DNA from: Clostridia bacterium
GTDB taxonomy: Bacteria > Bacillota > Clostridia > Oscillospirales > CAG-272
Length of the DNA: 64,000 nt
Direction of reading: 5' to 3'
Assembly (NCBI GenBank): GCA_017399305.1
Contig: JAFQDK010000021.1
Location: 33,710-97,709, forward strand
The position numbers and the translations under genes were made by a program. This document shows, piece by piece, positions 40,938-49,349 of the stretch (its first letter is position 1; each line of letters starts with the position of its first letter). The notes beneath the pieces are model-generated. The model was not told the origin of the DNA and ran no database searches. It saw only the letters and a list, made by a program, of their open reading frames with translations.

Positions 40938-41882
40938 TTATACTGCGAAAGCAGCGCCGATAATTCCGGCGTCATTCCCGCATACCGCGGTGCAAAGACG
41001 TGTGCGTTTGTTTGCCTTTCGTGCAAAGTCTTCTTCATCTACTTTAGGCTGAAGCAGGTCGATGAGGAATTGTTTTTCACCTGAAACACCTCCGCCGATG
41101 ATAAAGACATCAGGCTGGAAAATATTTATAAGTGATGAAATTCCGTTTGCAAGATAAGTGATGTATTTATCGATAACTCTTGCTGCTGCAGCATCTCCTT
41201 GCTTGTACGCATCAAACGCAGTGCGCGCGCTGATTTTTGAACTTTCAGCCATCAGCGTAGGTTCTCCGCTCATAAAGCAGGTATTAAGCTCGTCCTTCGT
41301 CATGCGTATGAGAGCTGTTGCAGAGCCGTATGCTTCAAAGCAACCGCGTCTGCCGCATCCGCATTTTTCGCCGCCGACCTGAATGACAAAGTGACCGATT
41401 TCTGCAGCAAGCCCATTTGAGCCGCTGTATATCTTTTTGTCAATGACGATGCCACCGCCTACACCTGTTCCGAGGGTGATCATTACCGCATTGTCGGCAC
41501 CTTTTGCCGCACCGCAGAAAACTTCGGCAAGGGTTGCCGCATTTGCATCGTTGGCGATGCCAACACGCTTGCCATTGAGTTTTTCTGAAAGTATTTTACA
41601 GATGTTGATACCCGAAAATGGAATATTGGGAGTAAAAAGTATCTCTCCGCTTTTTTCATCGACACCACCCGGAACTGCAATTCCTACTGATTCGATGTCG
41701 GAAAAAGGAATGTTAGCTTCGCTTGTAAGTTCGCGACAAAGTGTTGCGATGTCATCTATTATTTGTTCTTTCGGGCGTGATGCGCCGGTTGGAACGGATT
41801 TCTTGAAAATGATGGTTCCGTTTTCATCAACGATTCCTGCGGCAATATTTGTGCCGCCAAGGTCGATTCCGATTTTTCGCAT
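40938..41882 (-). CDS. ROK family sugar kinase (glucokinase-like)
   Basis: A 314-residue cytoplasmic kinase. It starts MRKIGIDLGGTNIAAG, the ATP phosphate loop, has ITLGTGVGGGIV, EIGHFVIQVGG with the substrate-binding Glu and His, and the zinc motif CGCGRRGCFEAYGS (C-x-C-G-x-x-G-C-x-E). This is the layout of glucose or N-acetylhexosamine kinases. There is no DNA-binding domain, so it is an enzyme and not a ROK repressor. The frame is open 38 codons upstream, but GGAGG 7 bases before the ATG at 41882 decides the start. It leads the leftward operon with the epimerase. Confidence 0.93.
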   Translation of the reverse strand: MRKIGIDLGGTNIAAGIVDENGTIIFKKSVPTGASRPKEQIIDDIATLCRELTSEANIPFSDIESVGIAVPGGVDEKSGEILFTPNIPFSGINICKILSEKLNGKRVGIANDANAATLAEVFCGAAKGADNAVMITLGTGVGGGIVIDKKIYSGSNGLAAEIGHFVIQVGGEKCGCGRRGCFEAYGSATALIRMTKDELNTCFMSGEPTLMAESSKISARTAFDAYKQGDAAAARVIDKYITYLANGISSLINIFQPDVFIIGGGVSGEKQFLIDLLQPKVDEEDFARKANKRTRLCTAVCGNDAGIIGAAFAV

Positions 41883-41915
41883 TGAATTGCCTCCGAATGG
41901 AAATATTACTATAAT

Positions 41916-41944
41916 AGTATAAATTATTAACAAAGAAAAGTCAA
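41916..41944 (-). promoter_or_regulatory. Promoter of the ROK kinase operon
   Basis: On the minus strand TTGACT (41939-41944) and TATACT (41916-41921) have a 17-base spacer. A short palindrome ACTATAATAGT (41909-41919) overlaps the -10 element and might be an operator. Confidence 0.7.
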
Positions 41945-41990
41945 TAAAAGCACAAAAAACTATAAAAACATGAAAATGTTGAAATTTCGC

Positions 41991-42092
41991 TTGCATTTCA
42001 GATAAATACAGTATAAAATAATATGATGGAATGGTAGCACAGACTAACTCTATTCCATGATAATTTTACTGTTTGCTCCGCTTTTTTGCGGA
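41991..42092 (+). promoter_or_regulatory. Promoter and leader of the nifS-nifU pair
   Basis: TTGCAT (41991-41996) and TATAAA (42012-42017) are a weak promoter pair (15-base spacer). The transcript start region has an inverted repeat ATGGAAT ... ATTCCAT (42026-42032 and 42052-42058), and TCCGC-T6-GCGGA (42077-42092) lies 18 bases before the start codon. Either could fold as RNA or bind a regulator. No IscR gene is next to it. Confidence 0.4.
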
Positions 42093-42110
42093 TAGAATGG
42101 AGATATATTA

Positions 42111-43295
42111 ATGAAAAGATATGTTTATGCTGACAATGCGGCGACTACCCCCGTTTCCCGCGAGGTTGTAGACGCTATGATGCCTTATCTCACTGAAAAG
42201 TGGGGTAATCCGTCAAGCTTGCATGCAAAAGGCCGTGAGGCTGCTATTGCGCTTGAAGATGCAAGATCGAGAATTGCAGCTTGCCTCGGTGCTGACGCAA
42301 AGGAGATGTTCTTCACTTCTTGCGGTAGCGAGGCGGATAACTGGGCGATAAAAGGCGCCGCTTATGCAGGGAAAAAGAAAGGCAAGACACACATAATTAC
42401 AAGTGCTATTGAGCATCATGCCGCGCTTCATGCGTGTGCCGCACTTGAAAAAGACGGTTTCACTGTGACATACCTCGGCGTTGATGACAAAGGCATTGTT
42501 TCTATTGATGAACTCAAGGCGGCCATCACTGATAAGACCGCGCTTGTATCTGTAATGCTTGCGAATAATGAGATCGGTACTATCGAGCCTATAGCAGAGA
42601 TAGCAAAGATCGCACATGAGCATGGCGCACTTATGTTTACAGATGCTGTTCAGGCCATTGGCAACATTCCGGTAAATGTCAAGGAACTTGGTGTTGATAT
42701 GCTTGCACTTTCGGGTCATAAGATACATGCGCCTAAGGGTATCGGTGCTCTCTATATAAAGAAGGGTGTCCGTATTGATAACCTTATAGATGGCGGCGGA
42801 CAGGAGCGTTCTAAACGCGGCGGTACCGAGAATATGCCTTACATTGTCGGACTTGCTACGGCAATGGAGAGCGCAATTGCAAGACTGCCTGAAATGGCTA
42901 AAGTAGCAGAACTTCGTGATTATCTTATGGATTCTTTGCTTGCAAAGGTTCCATACAGCACACTTAACGGTCCGAGAGGAGATGCAAGACTCCCTGGTAA
43001 TGTTAATATAGGTTTTGAGTTTATTGAGGGGGAGAGCATGTTGCTTCTCCTTGATTATGAAGGAATTGCATGTTCTACCGGATCAGCGTGCTCGTCTGCA
43101 TCACTTGACCCGTCGCACGTGTTGCTTGCGATAGGCGTTCCGCACGAGAGAGCACACGGTTCACTCAGATTGTCTATTTCAAATGAAACTACTAAAGATG
43201 ACGCGGATTATATCCTCGAGAAACTGCCTCCAATCATTCAGAGGCTGCGTGATATGAGTCCGCTTTATGAAGAAGTGTCAAAGGAGGAAAAGTAA
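42111..43295 (+). CDS. nifS: Cysteine desulfurase, NifS/IscS family
   Basis: A 394-residue PLP enzyme that takes sulfur from cysteine for iron-sulfur clusters. It begins VYADNAATTPVSREVVDAM; the PLP lysine is in LSGHKIHAPKGIGALYI and the catalytic cysteine in GIACSTGSACSSASLDPSHVL, on a long mobile loop as in group I (NifS/IscS) enzymes. TGGAGA is about 8 bases before the ATG. The next gene, nifU-like, starts one base after the stop, so the pair forms the usual anaerobe assembly module. Cytoplasmic; no regulator is in the operon. Confidence 0.94.
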   Translation: MKRYVYADNAATTPVSREVVDAMMPYLTEKWGNPSSLHAKGREAAIALEDARSRIAACLGADAKEMFFTSCGSEADNWAIKGAAYAGKKKGKTHIITSAIEHHAALHACAALEKDGFTVTYLGVDDKGIVSIDELKAAITDKTALVSVMLANNEIGTIEPIAEIAKIAHEHGALMFTDAVQAIGNIPVNVKELGVDMLALSGHKIHAPKGIGALYIKKGVRIDNLIDGGGQERSKRGGTENMPYIVGLATAMESAIARLPEMAKVAELRDYLMDSLLAKVPYSTLNGPRGDARLPGNVNIGFEFIEGESMLLLLDYEGIACSTGSACSSASLDPSHVLLAIGVPHERAHGSLRLSISNETTKDDADYILEKLPPIIQRLRDMSPLYEEVSKEEK

Positions 43296-43296
43296 A

Positions 43297-43752
43297 ATGA
43301 GTATGCTTTATAGCGAACAGGTTATGGATCACTTTGCGCACCCGCGCAATGTTGGTGTTATAGAGAATGCTGATGGTATCGGCGAGATCGGTAATGCTAA
43401 ATGCGGCGATATCATGAAGATGTATCTCAAAATAGAGAACAATATTATTGTTGATGTAAAGTTCAAGACCTTTGGTTGCGGCGCTGCTGTTGCCACATCG
43501 TCAATGGCTACCGAGATGATAAAGGGTAAGAGCGTTGATGATGCTCTCGCACTTACCAACAAGGCGGTTATTGAAGCGCTTGGCGGTCTGCCGGCAGTGA
43601 AAGTTCACTGTTCTGTACTTGCTGAAGAGGCAGTAAAATGCGCTTTGGCTGATTACTACAAGAAGCAGGGAATTGACCATCCCGTTATCAAAGAGGCGGA
43701 AGAAATCATGGGGCATGACGATGATCATGAACATGAGATTCCCGAAGAATAA
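43297..43752 (+). CDS. nifU: Iron-sulfur cluster scaffold, NifU/IscU N-terminal type
   Basis: A 151-residue scaffold on which iron-sulfur clusters are built. The three cluster ligand cysteines are in NAKCGD, FGCGAAVA and VHCSVLAEEA. The C-terminus is extended by an acidic, histidine-rich tail (GHDDDHEHEIPEE), which may bind metal. It lacks the ferredoxin-like and C-terminal NifU domains, like the single-domain forms of Clostridia. The frame is open ten codons upstream, but GGAGG just before 43297 and the family N-terminus (MLYSEQVMDHFAHPRNVG) set the start. A terminator follows. Confidence 0.94.
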   Translation: MSMLYSEQVMDHFAHPRNVGVIENADGIGEIGNAKCGDIMKMYLKIENNIIVDVKFKTFGCGAAVATSSMATEMIKGKSVDDALALTNKAVIEALGGLPAVKVHCSVLAEEAVKCALADYYKKQGIDHPVIKEAEEIMGHDDDHEHEIPEE

Positions 43753-43769
43753 TACTTGATTTGTAGGCT

Positions 43770-43807
43770 AACCTGTATCTCGAAAATGTTCGGGATACAG
43801 GTTTTTT
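43770..43807 (+). terminator. Intrinsic terminator after nifU
   Basis: AACCTGTATCTCGAA and TTCGGGATACAGGTT, a stem of 15 pairs with one wobble around AATG, then a T-run. Confidence 0.9.
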
Positions 43808-44248
43808 GTTACTCATTTTTTCTAATTTATATTGCTAAAATTAGAAAAAATGATAAAAAATGCGAAAGCAAGGCTAGCGCCGGGCGATGGCTTTTGTATA
43901 TATTGTGCAACATGTATATTTGTAGAAAACAAAGCTCGTTTTTTGGAGATGTTGCACAAAAAATCCATTGTGCGCCTTATGCTGATTATCTTCACCAATA
44001 TCGGGTGGTTAAGTTTAATTAAATTAACTTTATTGGCAATCGATGCTTTTAAACGCGCCAAAAATGCGAGTAAAACTGCGCAAATAAGCCTTTTTGGTTA
44101 ATATAATTAACATTTTCGCAAAAGAACACTGGTGGAAGTGAATCGTTAATTCGATCGTTTTTTTGGAAAAAGTTTTTTATAATAAAATATAGTAACCCAA
44201 AAAGTTCGTTCCGCAGAAATGGTTGTAAATTCCTTTCTTTTGTCACTC
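43808..44248. other. AT-rich gap with two long inverted repeats
   Basis: No credible gene is seen here. At 43814-43852 a perfect 15-bp inverted repeat (CATTTTTTCTAATTT) brackets 9 bases. At 43903-43959 an 11-bp repeat (TTGTGCAACAT / ATGTTGCACAA) brackets 35 bases. GTTAAT-ATA-ATTAAC is at 44097-44111. Short ORFs crossing this stretch have no ribosome site or recognisable product. It may be a decayed mobile fragment or a regulatory region for the glycan cluster. Confidence 0.55.
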
Positions 44249-44277
44249 TTGACAATAAGGGGTAATCGTGGTAGAAT
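44249..44277 (+). promoter_or_regulatory. Promoter of the glycan import cluster
   Basis: TTGACA (44249-44254), 17 bases, TAGAAT (44272-44277). It gives a leader of about 170 bases before the binding-protein gene. Confidence 0.75.
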
Positions 44278-44369
44278 TAACAGTACAAATATGGGTAATA
44301 TTGCACATACTGCGCGCGGCATTTGTCGAAATGACCGAGAGCATATAGCTTTATGTGCATTTTGCTTTG

Positions 44370-44392
44370 GGAATTGCCGTTTCGGCAATTCC
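44370..44392 (+). other. Leader hairpin before the binding-protein gene
   Basis: GGAATTGCCG-TTT-CGGCAATTCC, a perfect 10-bp stem with no T-run, about 65 bases before the ATG. Directly downstream, 44402-44423 alternates pyrimidine and purine for 22 bases (CGTGCGCGCG...). It may stabilise the message or affect translation. Confidence 0.6.
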
Positions 44393-44456
44393 GCATTCTT
44401 TCGTGCGCGCGTGCGCGTGCGTAAACGCGAATCTAATCTTTGGGAGGACAAGATTT

Positions 44457-47400
44457 ATGAGAACAAAGCTGTCAAAAGCGCTGGCTCTCTTCCTTGCTCT
44501 GCTCATGGTTTGCGGCAACTTCTCGTTTGCGGTTTTAGCAGATGAGACGACCGAAACAGTTTCGGACCGCCGTACTATGGCACAGTGGAATGAGATCCTC
44601 AACACCGGTGAATACGAAGAGTTCCTTGCTGATAATGCGGATACTCCTCGCGGAACCGAGACCATTGTCATTGATGCTACCAAGTTTGATGCTGCTTTAT
44701 CCAGCAAGGACAACGAGGTGCTCTTCAATGTAGGCGGAGACGGTGAACCTTCGCTGTATACGTCTGACAGAGGTAAGGCTACATGGAAGGTAAATGTTCC
44801 GGCAGAAGGACTTTACACTATCACTCTTAACTGCTATCCGGGCGACGGAAAGCTTGCAGAGGGCGATCGCGAGAAGTCTACTGACGTTGAGCGTATCCTC
44901 TATGTCAATGGCAAGGTGCCTTTCTCGGAAGCTCGTTCTGTTACTGTCTCCAAACGCTGGGCTGCTCAGTATGAGATGCTCGCGGACGGTAAGACGCACG
45001 GCTTCGATGACACCTATGGTTTTCTTAAGGACGTTGCAGGAAACGATATTCGCCCTGACAACATCAGTGCGGTTACATGGACAAACTACACTGTAAAGGA
45101 TTCTACCGGTTACTATGCTGAGCCGCTTGAGTTCTTGTTCAAAGCAGGTGAAAATACTATTACTCTTGAAGCTACACGTGAGCCGATGAACATCAAGTCC
45201 ATCACTCTCACCCCTAAAAAAGAGCTTCCTACATATGAGGAATATGTTGCACAGCATCCCGCAACAAATGGACAGGATGTGATTTATCTCGAGGCTGAGA
45301 TTCCTACATATCAGTCTGACGAATCCATCTATCCTCTTGTTGACAGAACCAGTGCGGTATCCTCTCCTCAGGATCCTCAGCTTCAGATTCTTAACTACAT
45401 GGGCGGTACTGAAAACTTCAAGACTGTAGGCCAGTGGGTTGAGTATGAGTTTGAAGTAAAGACTGAGGGCTTCTACGGAATTGCTCTTCGTTTTAAGCAG
45501 AACGACCTTTCTGGTATGTTCGCTTCAAGAACTATTTACATAGACGGCGAGATTCCTTTTGCAGAGTGCACCAATCTCCGCTTTGACTATTCAAAGGACT
45601 GGAAGTGCGCGAATGTTACAGACGGAACTGCAGACTTTTCTTTCTATCTTACTCCCGGCAAGCATACACTTCGCCTTGAAGTAAGCCTTGGACAGTTTGC
45701 AGACATTATCCGTCAGGTTGAATCCTCCCTGAACAATATTAACAGCTGCTATCTTGATATCATGAAGCTGACGGGTGCAGATCCTGATGAATACCGTGAC
45801 TACGGTTTCTCAAGACTGATGCCAAATACTATCAGCACAATGCTTATCGAGTCCAGAAACCTTTATAATGTGTCCAAGTATATCACCGAACTTTGCGGTG
45901 AGAAGGGTTCTCAGACCGCTACTCTTGATAAAGTAGCGTTCCTGCTTGAGAAGATGGGTAGAAGCGAGGATGAGATCGCTCCTAACCTTGATAACCTCAA
46001 GACCTACATCGGTACTCTTGGTACATGGCTTAACGGTGTTAGAAGCCAGCCTGTACGTATGGACTACATTGTAATCCAGCCTACTGCAAACGAACTTCCT
46101 AAGGACAACGCTTCCTTCGGCCAGGCTATCGCGTTTGAGTTCAAGGCGTTCATCGCAAGCTTCTTTACCGACTACAGCACCATGGGCGCTGTTTCCGAAG
46201 AAGCTACAGAGAAGAACATTGAAGTATGGACTACTGAAGGACGCGACCAGGCAAAGATTCTCAAGAATCTTGTATCGAGTGACTTTACCACCGAATCCAA
46301 CATCGGTGTAAACGTAAAACTCGTTGCAGCAGGTACGCTTCTTCCTTCGGTACTTTCCGGACAGGGACCTGATGCGTTCCTTGGCGCAGCGGGTGTTGAT
46401 GTTATCAACTATGCTATTCGTAATGCGGTAATTCCGCTTAACGATTTTGAAGGATTCGACGACATTATCTCTGAGTTCAATGATGACTCTGTTACTCCTG
46501 TTACTCTTTACGGCACCACATACGGTCTGCCTGAGCGTGCAGGTTTCTATATGATGTTTGTCCGTATTGACATTCTTGCAGACCTCGGCCTTGAGATCCC
46601 CAAGACCTGGGACGACCTGCTTGCGATGCTTCCTGTACTTCAAGCAAACAACATGTCTATTGGTCTTAATAAGGAATATGATATCTTCCTTTATCAGATG
46701 GGCGGCGACAGATTTGCAGATGACGGCCTCCGTTGCGGACTTGATTCAAATGTCGCACTTGAAGCATTTGAGAAGTACACCAGATTCTTTACTGACTACT
46801 CCTTCCCATTCACCTTTGACGGTCCTAACCGTTTCAGAACAGGTGAGATGCCGATTCTTATTGCAGACTATTCAACCACCTACAACCAGTTGACCGTATT
46901 CGCAACCGAAATTGACGGTCTTTGGGAGATGGCTCCTCTGCCCGGTACATACAGAGAGGACGGCACATTTAATAATGATGCGTTCAATACTGTTGCGGCA
47001 ACAATTATGCTCCACGGTACATCCGACCAGGCGAGCACATGGGAATTTATGAAGTGGTATTGCGGTCATGAGGCACAGGCTGCTTACGGTAGCGACCTTG
47101 TTACTACCATCGGTCAGGCGGCTAAGTATAACACGGCTAACCGTCTTGCTATTGCAGAGATGCCTTGGACCACCAGCGAGTATGAAGCACTGAGCACTCA
47201 GTTCGAAAACCTCTCCGCTGTTACAAACTACCCCGGCGCTTATATCTTTGCACGTTATCTCAACTTCGCACTTCTCTCTGTGGTTAACGAGGGACAGGAT
47301 CCCGTTGTTGAACTTCAGGGATATGTAGCGACTATTAATAAAGAGATTACAAGAAAGCGTGAAGAGTTTGATCTTCCCATTCTCGAAGCAGGTAAGACCT

Positions 47401-47465
47401 ACGAGACTTCTCCTGAAGTTAAGGCAGAGATGGAAGCATGGCTCGCAGCAAACGCAGCAAAGTAA
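44457..47465 (+). CDS. Oversized extracellular solute-binding protein with carbohydrate-binding-like modules
   Basis: A 1002-residue secreted protein, more than twice the usual length of an ABC binding protein. After a signal peptide (MRTKLSKALALFLALLMVCG, no lipobox), two beta-sandwich regions (about 80-245 and 275-430) with patterns such as GLYTITLNCYPGDGK and GFYGIALRFKQND resemble CBM6/35-like sugar-binding modules. Residues 430-580 look helical. From about 580 comes a family 1-type solute-binding domain: IEVWTTEGRDQAKIL, LLPSVLSGQGPDAFLG, TYGLPERAGFYMMFVR. GGGAGGA sets the ATG at 44457. With no lipobox it may stay tethered by protein contacts. It feeds the permeases that follow. Confidence 0.87.
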   Translation: MRTKLSKALALFLALLMVCGNFSFAVLADETTETVSDRRTMAQWNEILNTGEYEEFLADNADTPRGTETIVIDATKFDAALSSKDNEVLFNVGGDGEPSLYTSDRGKATWKVNVPAEGLYTITLNCYPGDGKLAEGDREKSTDVERILYVNGKVPFSEARSVTVSKRWAAQYEMLADGKTHGFDDTYGFLKDVAGNDIRPDNISAVTWTNYTVKDSTGYYAEPLEFLFKAGENTITLEATREPMNIKSITLTPKKELPTYEEYVAQHPATNGQDVIYLEAEIPTYQSDESIYPLVDRTSAVSSPQDPQLQILNYMGGTENFKTVGQWVEYEFEVKTEGFYGIALRFKQNDLSGMFASRTIYIDGEIPFAECTNLRFDYSKDWKCANVTDGTADFSFYLTPGKHTLRLEVSLGQFADIIRQVESSLNNINSCYLDIMKLTGADPDEYRDYGFSRLMPNTISTMLIESRNLYNVSKYITELCGEKGSQTATLDKVAFLLEKMGRSEDEIAPNLDNLKTYIGTLGTWLNGVRSQPVRMDYIVIQPTANELPKDNASFGQAIAFEFKAFIASFFTDYSTMGAVSEEATEKNIEVWTTEGRDQAKILKNLVSSDFTTESNIGVNVKLVAAGTLLPSVLSGQGPDAFLGAAGVDVINYAIRNAVIPLNDFEGFDDIISEFNDDSVTPVTLYGTTYGLPERAGFYMMFVRIDILADLGLEIPKTWDDLLAMLPVLQANNMSIGLNKEYDIFLYQMGGDRFADDGLRCGLDSNVALEAFEKYTRFFTDYSFPFTFDGPNRFRTGEMPILIADYSTTYNQLTVFATEIDGLWEMAPLPGTYREDGTFNNDAFNTVAATIMLHGTSDQASTWEFMKWYCGHEAQAAYGSDLVTTIGQAAKYNTANRLAIAEMPWTTSEYEALSTQFENLSAVTNYPGAYIFARYLNFALLSVVNEGQDPVVELQGYVATINKEITRKREEFDLPILEAGKTYETSPEVKAEMEAWLAANAAK

Positions 47466-47513
47466 GCGGATAATTGTAAATATCACTATATATTAAATAA
47501 GGAGAGAAATTTC

Positions 47514-48461
47514 ATGTCAAACAAAACGGCAGCAAAGAGCTCGACATCTAAAAAAGAGATGAGCAAGCTGCAGTGGACTTGGAAGGAAATGAAGAAGAAT
47601 AAGACCGCGTACTTCATGCTCGCGCCTTTCATGATTCTTTTCTTCACCTTCACTGTATGGCCTGTAATTCTGTCGATCGTGCTCAGCTTTACAGACTTCA
47701 ATATGCTGGAAATGCCGAATTTCCTGTTCCTCGATAACTATATCAGACTCTTCCTCGATGATGATATATTTATGCTCGCAGCGCAGAACACACTTATTTT
47801 CGCGTGCATTACAGGTCCTGTTTCTTACATCCTGTCATTGCTTATCGCGTGGTTCATCAATGAGCTTGGTCCCAAGCTTCGTTCGGTTGTAACACTTGTA
47901 TTCTACGCACCTTCTATTTCAGGTTCTGTTTACCTCGTATGGCAGACACTGTTCAGCTCTGACTCCTACGGCTGGGTAAACGGTACACTTCTCAACCTCG
48001 GACTTATTGATGATGCAGTACTTTGGTTCCAGGATGCAGATTATGTTATGGGTCTCTGTATCGTAGTTGCTCTTTGGACTTCACTTGGTACCGCGTTCCT
48101 GTCATTTATTGCAGGTCTTCAGAACGTACCGCGTCATCTTTATGAGGCAGGCGCTGTTGACGGTGTTAAAAACCGTTGGCAGGAGTTCTGGTACATCACA
48201 CTTCCGTACATGCGTCCTCAGCTCATGTTCGGTGCAGTTCTTTCGATTACCCAGTCGTTCGGCTTTGGTGCAATCGTTACTGCGCTTTGCGGATTCCCCT
48301 CTGTTGACTATGCTGCTCACACCATCATGCATCACCTCGATGACTACGGTGGACAGCGTTACGAGATGGGTTACGCATCGGCGATCGCCGTTATCCTGTT
48401 TGTGGTAATGATCGGCGCCAACACATTAATAAAGAAAGGATTATCGAAGATAGGACAGTAA
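47514..48461 (+). CDS. Sugar ABC transporter permease (MalF-like)
   Basis: A 315-residue inner-membrane protein with six helices after a charged cytoplasmic N-terminus. The ATPase-contacting EAA loop is EAGAVDGVKNRWQEFWYITLP. It belongs to the CUT1 (oligosaccharide) class. AAGGAGAG precedes the ATG. It pairs with the next gene, one base downstream of its stop. No ATPase gene is in the cluster; in Firmicutes a shared MsmX/UgpC-type ATPase encoded elsewhere often drives several such permeases. Confidence 0.93.
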   Translation: MSNKTAAKSSTSKKEMSKLQWTWKEMKKNKTAYFMLAPFMILFFTFTVWPVILSIVLSFTDFNMLEMPNFLFLDNYIRLFLDDDIFMLAAQNTLIFACITGPVSYILSLLIAWFINELGPKLRSVVTLVFYAPSISGSVYLVWQTLFSSDSYGWVNGTLLNLGLIDDAVLWFQDADYVMGLCIVVALWTSLGTAFLSFIAGLQNVPRHLYEAGAVDGVKNRWQEFWYITLPYMRPQLMFGAVLSITQSFGFGAIVTALCGFPSVDYAAHTIMHHLDDYGGQRYEMGYASAIAVILFVVMIGANTLIKKGLSKIGQ

Positions 48462-48462
48462 T

Positions 48463-49335
48463 ATGGCTAAATTAAGAACTCGTAAACATAAAGTTGTCCT
48501 CAGCCGTGGCGCCGGCGGAGACTTCGGCATTAATCTTTTCCTCGTTCTTATGGGAACATTTATGTTCCTCCCGATGTATTATGTAATTGCCCAGTCTCTC
48601 AAGCCTCTTGACGAGCTTTGGATGTTCCCTCCGAGATTCTATGTTGAAAGTCCCACACTTTCAAACTTCGGAGACCTCTTCACTCTCATGAGTGAGAACT
48701 ATGTACCTTTCTCAAGATACATTTTCAACACTGTATTCATTTCAGTAACCGGTACTTTTGGTAACCTTTTGCTTTCATCTATGGCGGCATATTCGCTTGC
48801 AAAGCTTGTATTCCCCGGAAGAAAGTTCTTCTTTGAACTTGTTGTAAAGTCTCTTATGTTCCACCAGACTGTTACAGCGATTGCAAACTTCCTTACCATG
48901 AGTAACCTCCGTTGGTTGGATACATATTACTCGATCATCATTCCTGCTTTCTGTACTTCCATGGGTCTTTACCTTATGAAGCAGTTTATGGAGACCGGCG
49001 TTTCCAACGAGGTTCTTGAAAGCGCACGTCTTGATGGCGCAAGCGAGTTTAAGACCTTCTGGGTAATCGCAATGCCTATGGTTAAGCCTGCTTGGCTTAC
49101 CCTTATGATCGAGTCTTTCAAAGGACTTTGGAATGCCGGAAGCTCAATTTACATTTATTCCGAGCAGCTTAAGACCTTTAACTACGCTATCAACCAGATC
49201 GTTACCGGCGGTATCGCGCGTGCGGGCGTAGGTGCTGCAGCAACCGTTATTATGATGATCGTTCCGATCACTGTATTTATCATCTGCCAGAGTAACGTCA
49301 TCGAGACCATGGGCTCGAGTGGTATGAAGGATTAA
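48463..49335 (+). CDS. Carbohydrate ABC transporter permease (MalG-like)
   Basis: A 290-residue inner-membrane permease of the CUT1 class, partner of the preceding gene. The EAA loop reads ESARLDGASEFKTFWVIAMP. Typical MalG-type start of the channel region is MFLPMYYVIAQSLKPLDELWMFP. One base separates it from the upstream gene, and the ATG follows an AGGACAG ribosome site that lies in the preceding gene. Together the pair forms one channel; a second pair occurs 5 kb downstream. Confidence 0.93.
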   Translation: MAKLRTRKHKVVLSRGAGGDFGINLFLVLMGTFMFLPMYYVIAQSLKPLDELWMFPPRFYVESPTLSNFGDLFTLMSENYVPFSRYIFNTVFISVTGTFGNLLLSSMAAYSLAKLVFPGRKFFFELVVKSLMFHQTVTAIANFLTMSNLRWLDTYYSIIIPAFCTSMGLYLMKQFMETGVSNEVLESARLDGASEFKTFWVIAMPMVKPAWLTLMIESFKGLWNAGSSIYIYSEQLKTFNYAINQIVTGGIARAGVGAAATVIMMIVPITVFIICQSNVIETMGSSGMKD

Positions 49336-49349
49336 GGAGGAGATATTAA

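Noticed and set aside
42026-42092. T-box or other known riboswitch before nifS
   Set aside because: No T-box motif or other known aptamer core was recognised, only short inverted repeats.
43832-44101. 89-codon open frame in the gap before the glycan cluster
   Set aside because: No ribosome site, AT-driven composition, and it crosses the inverted repeats.
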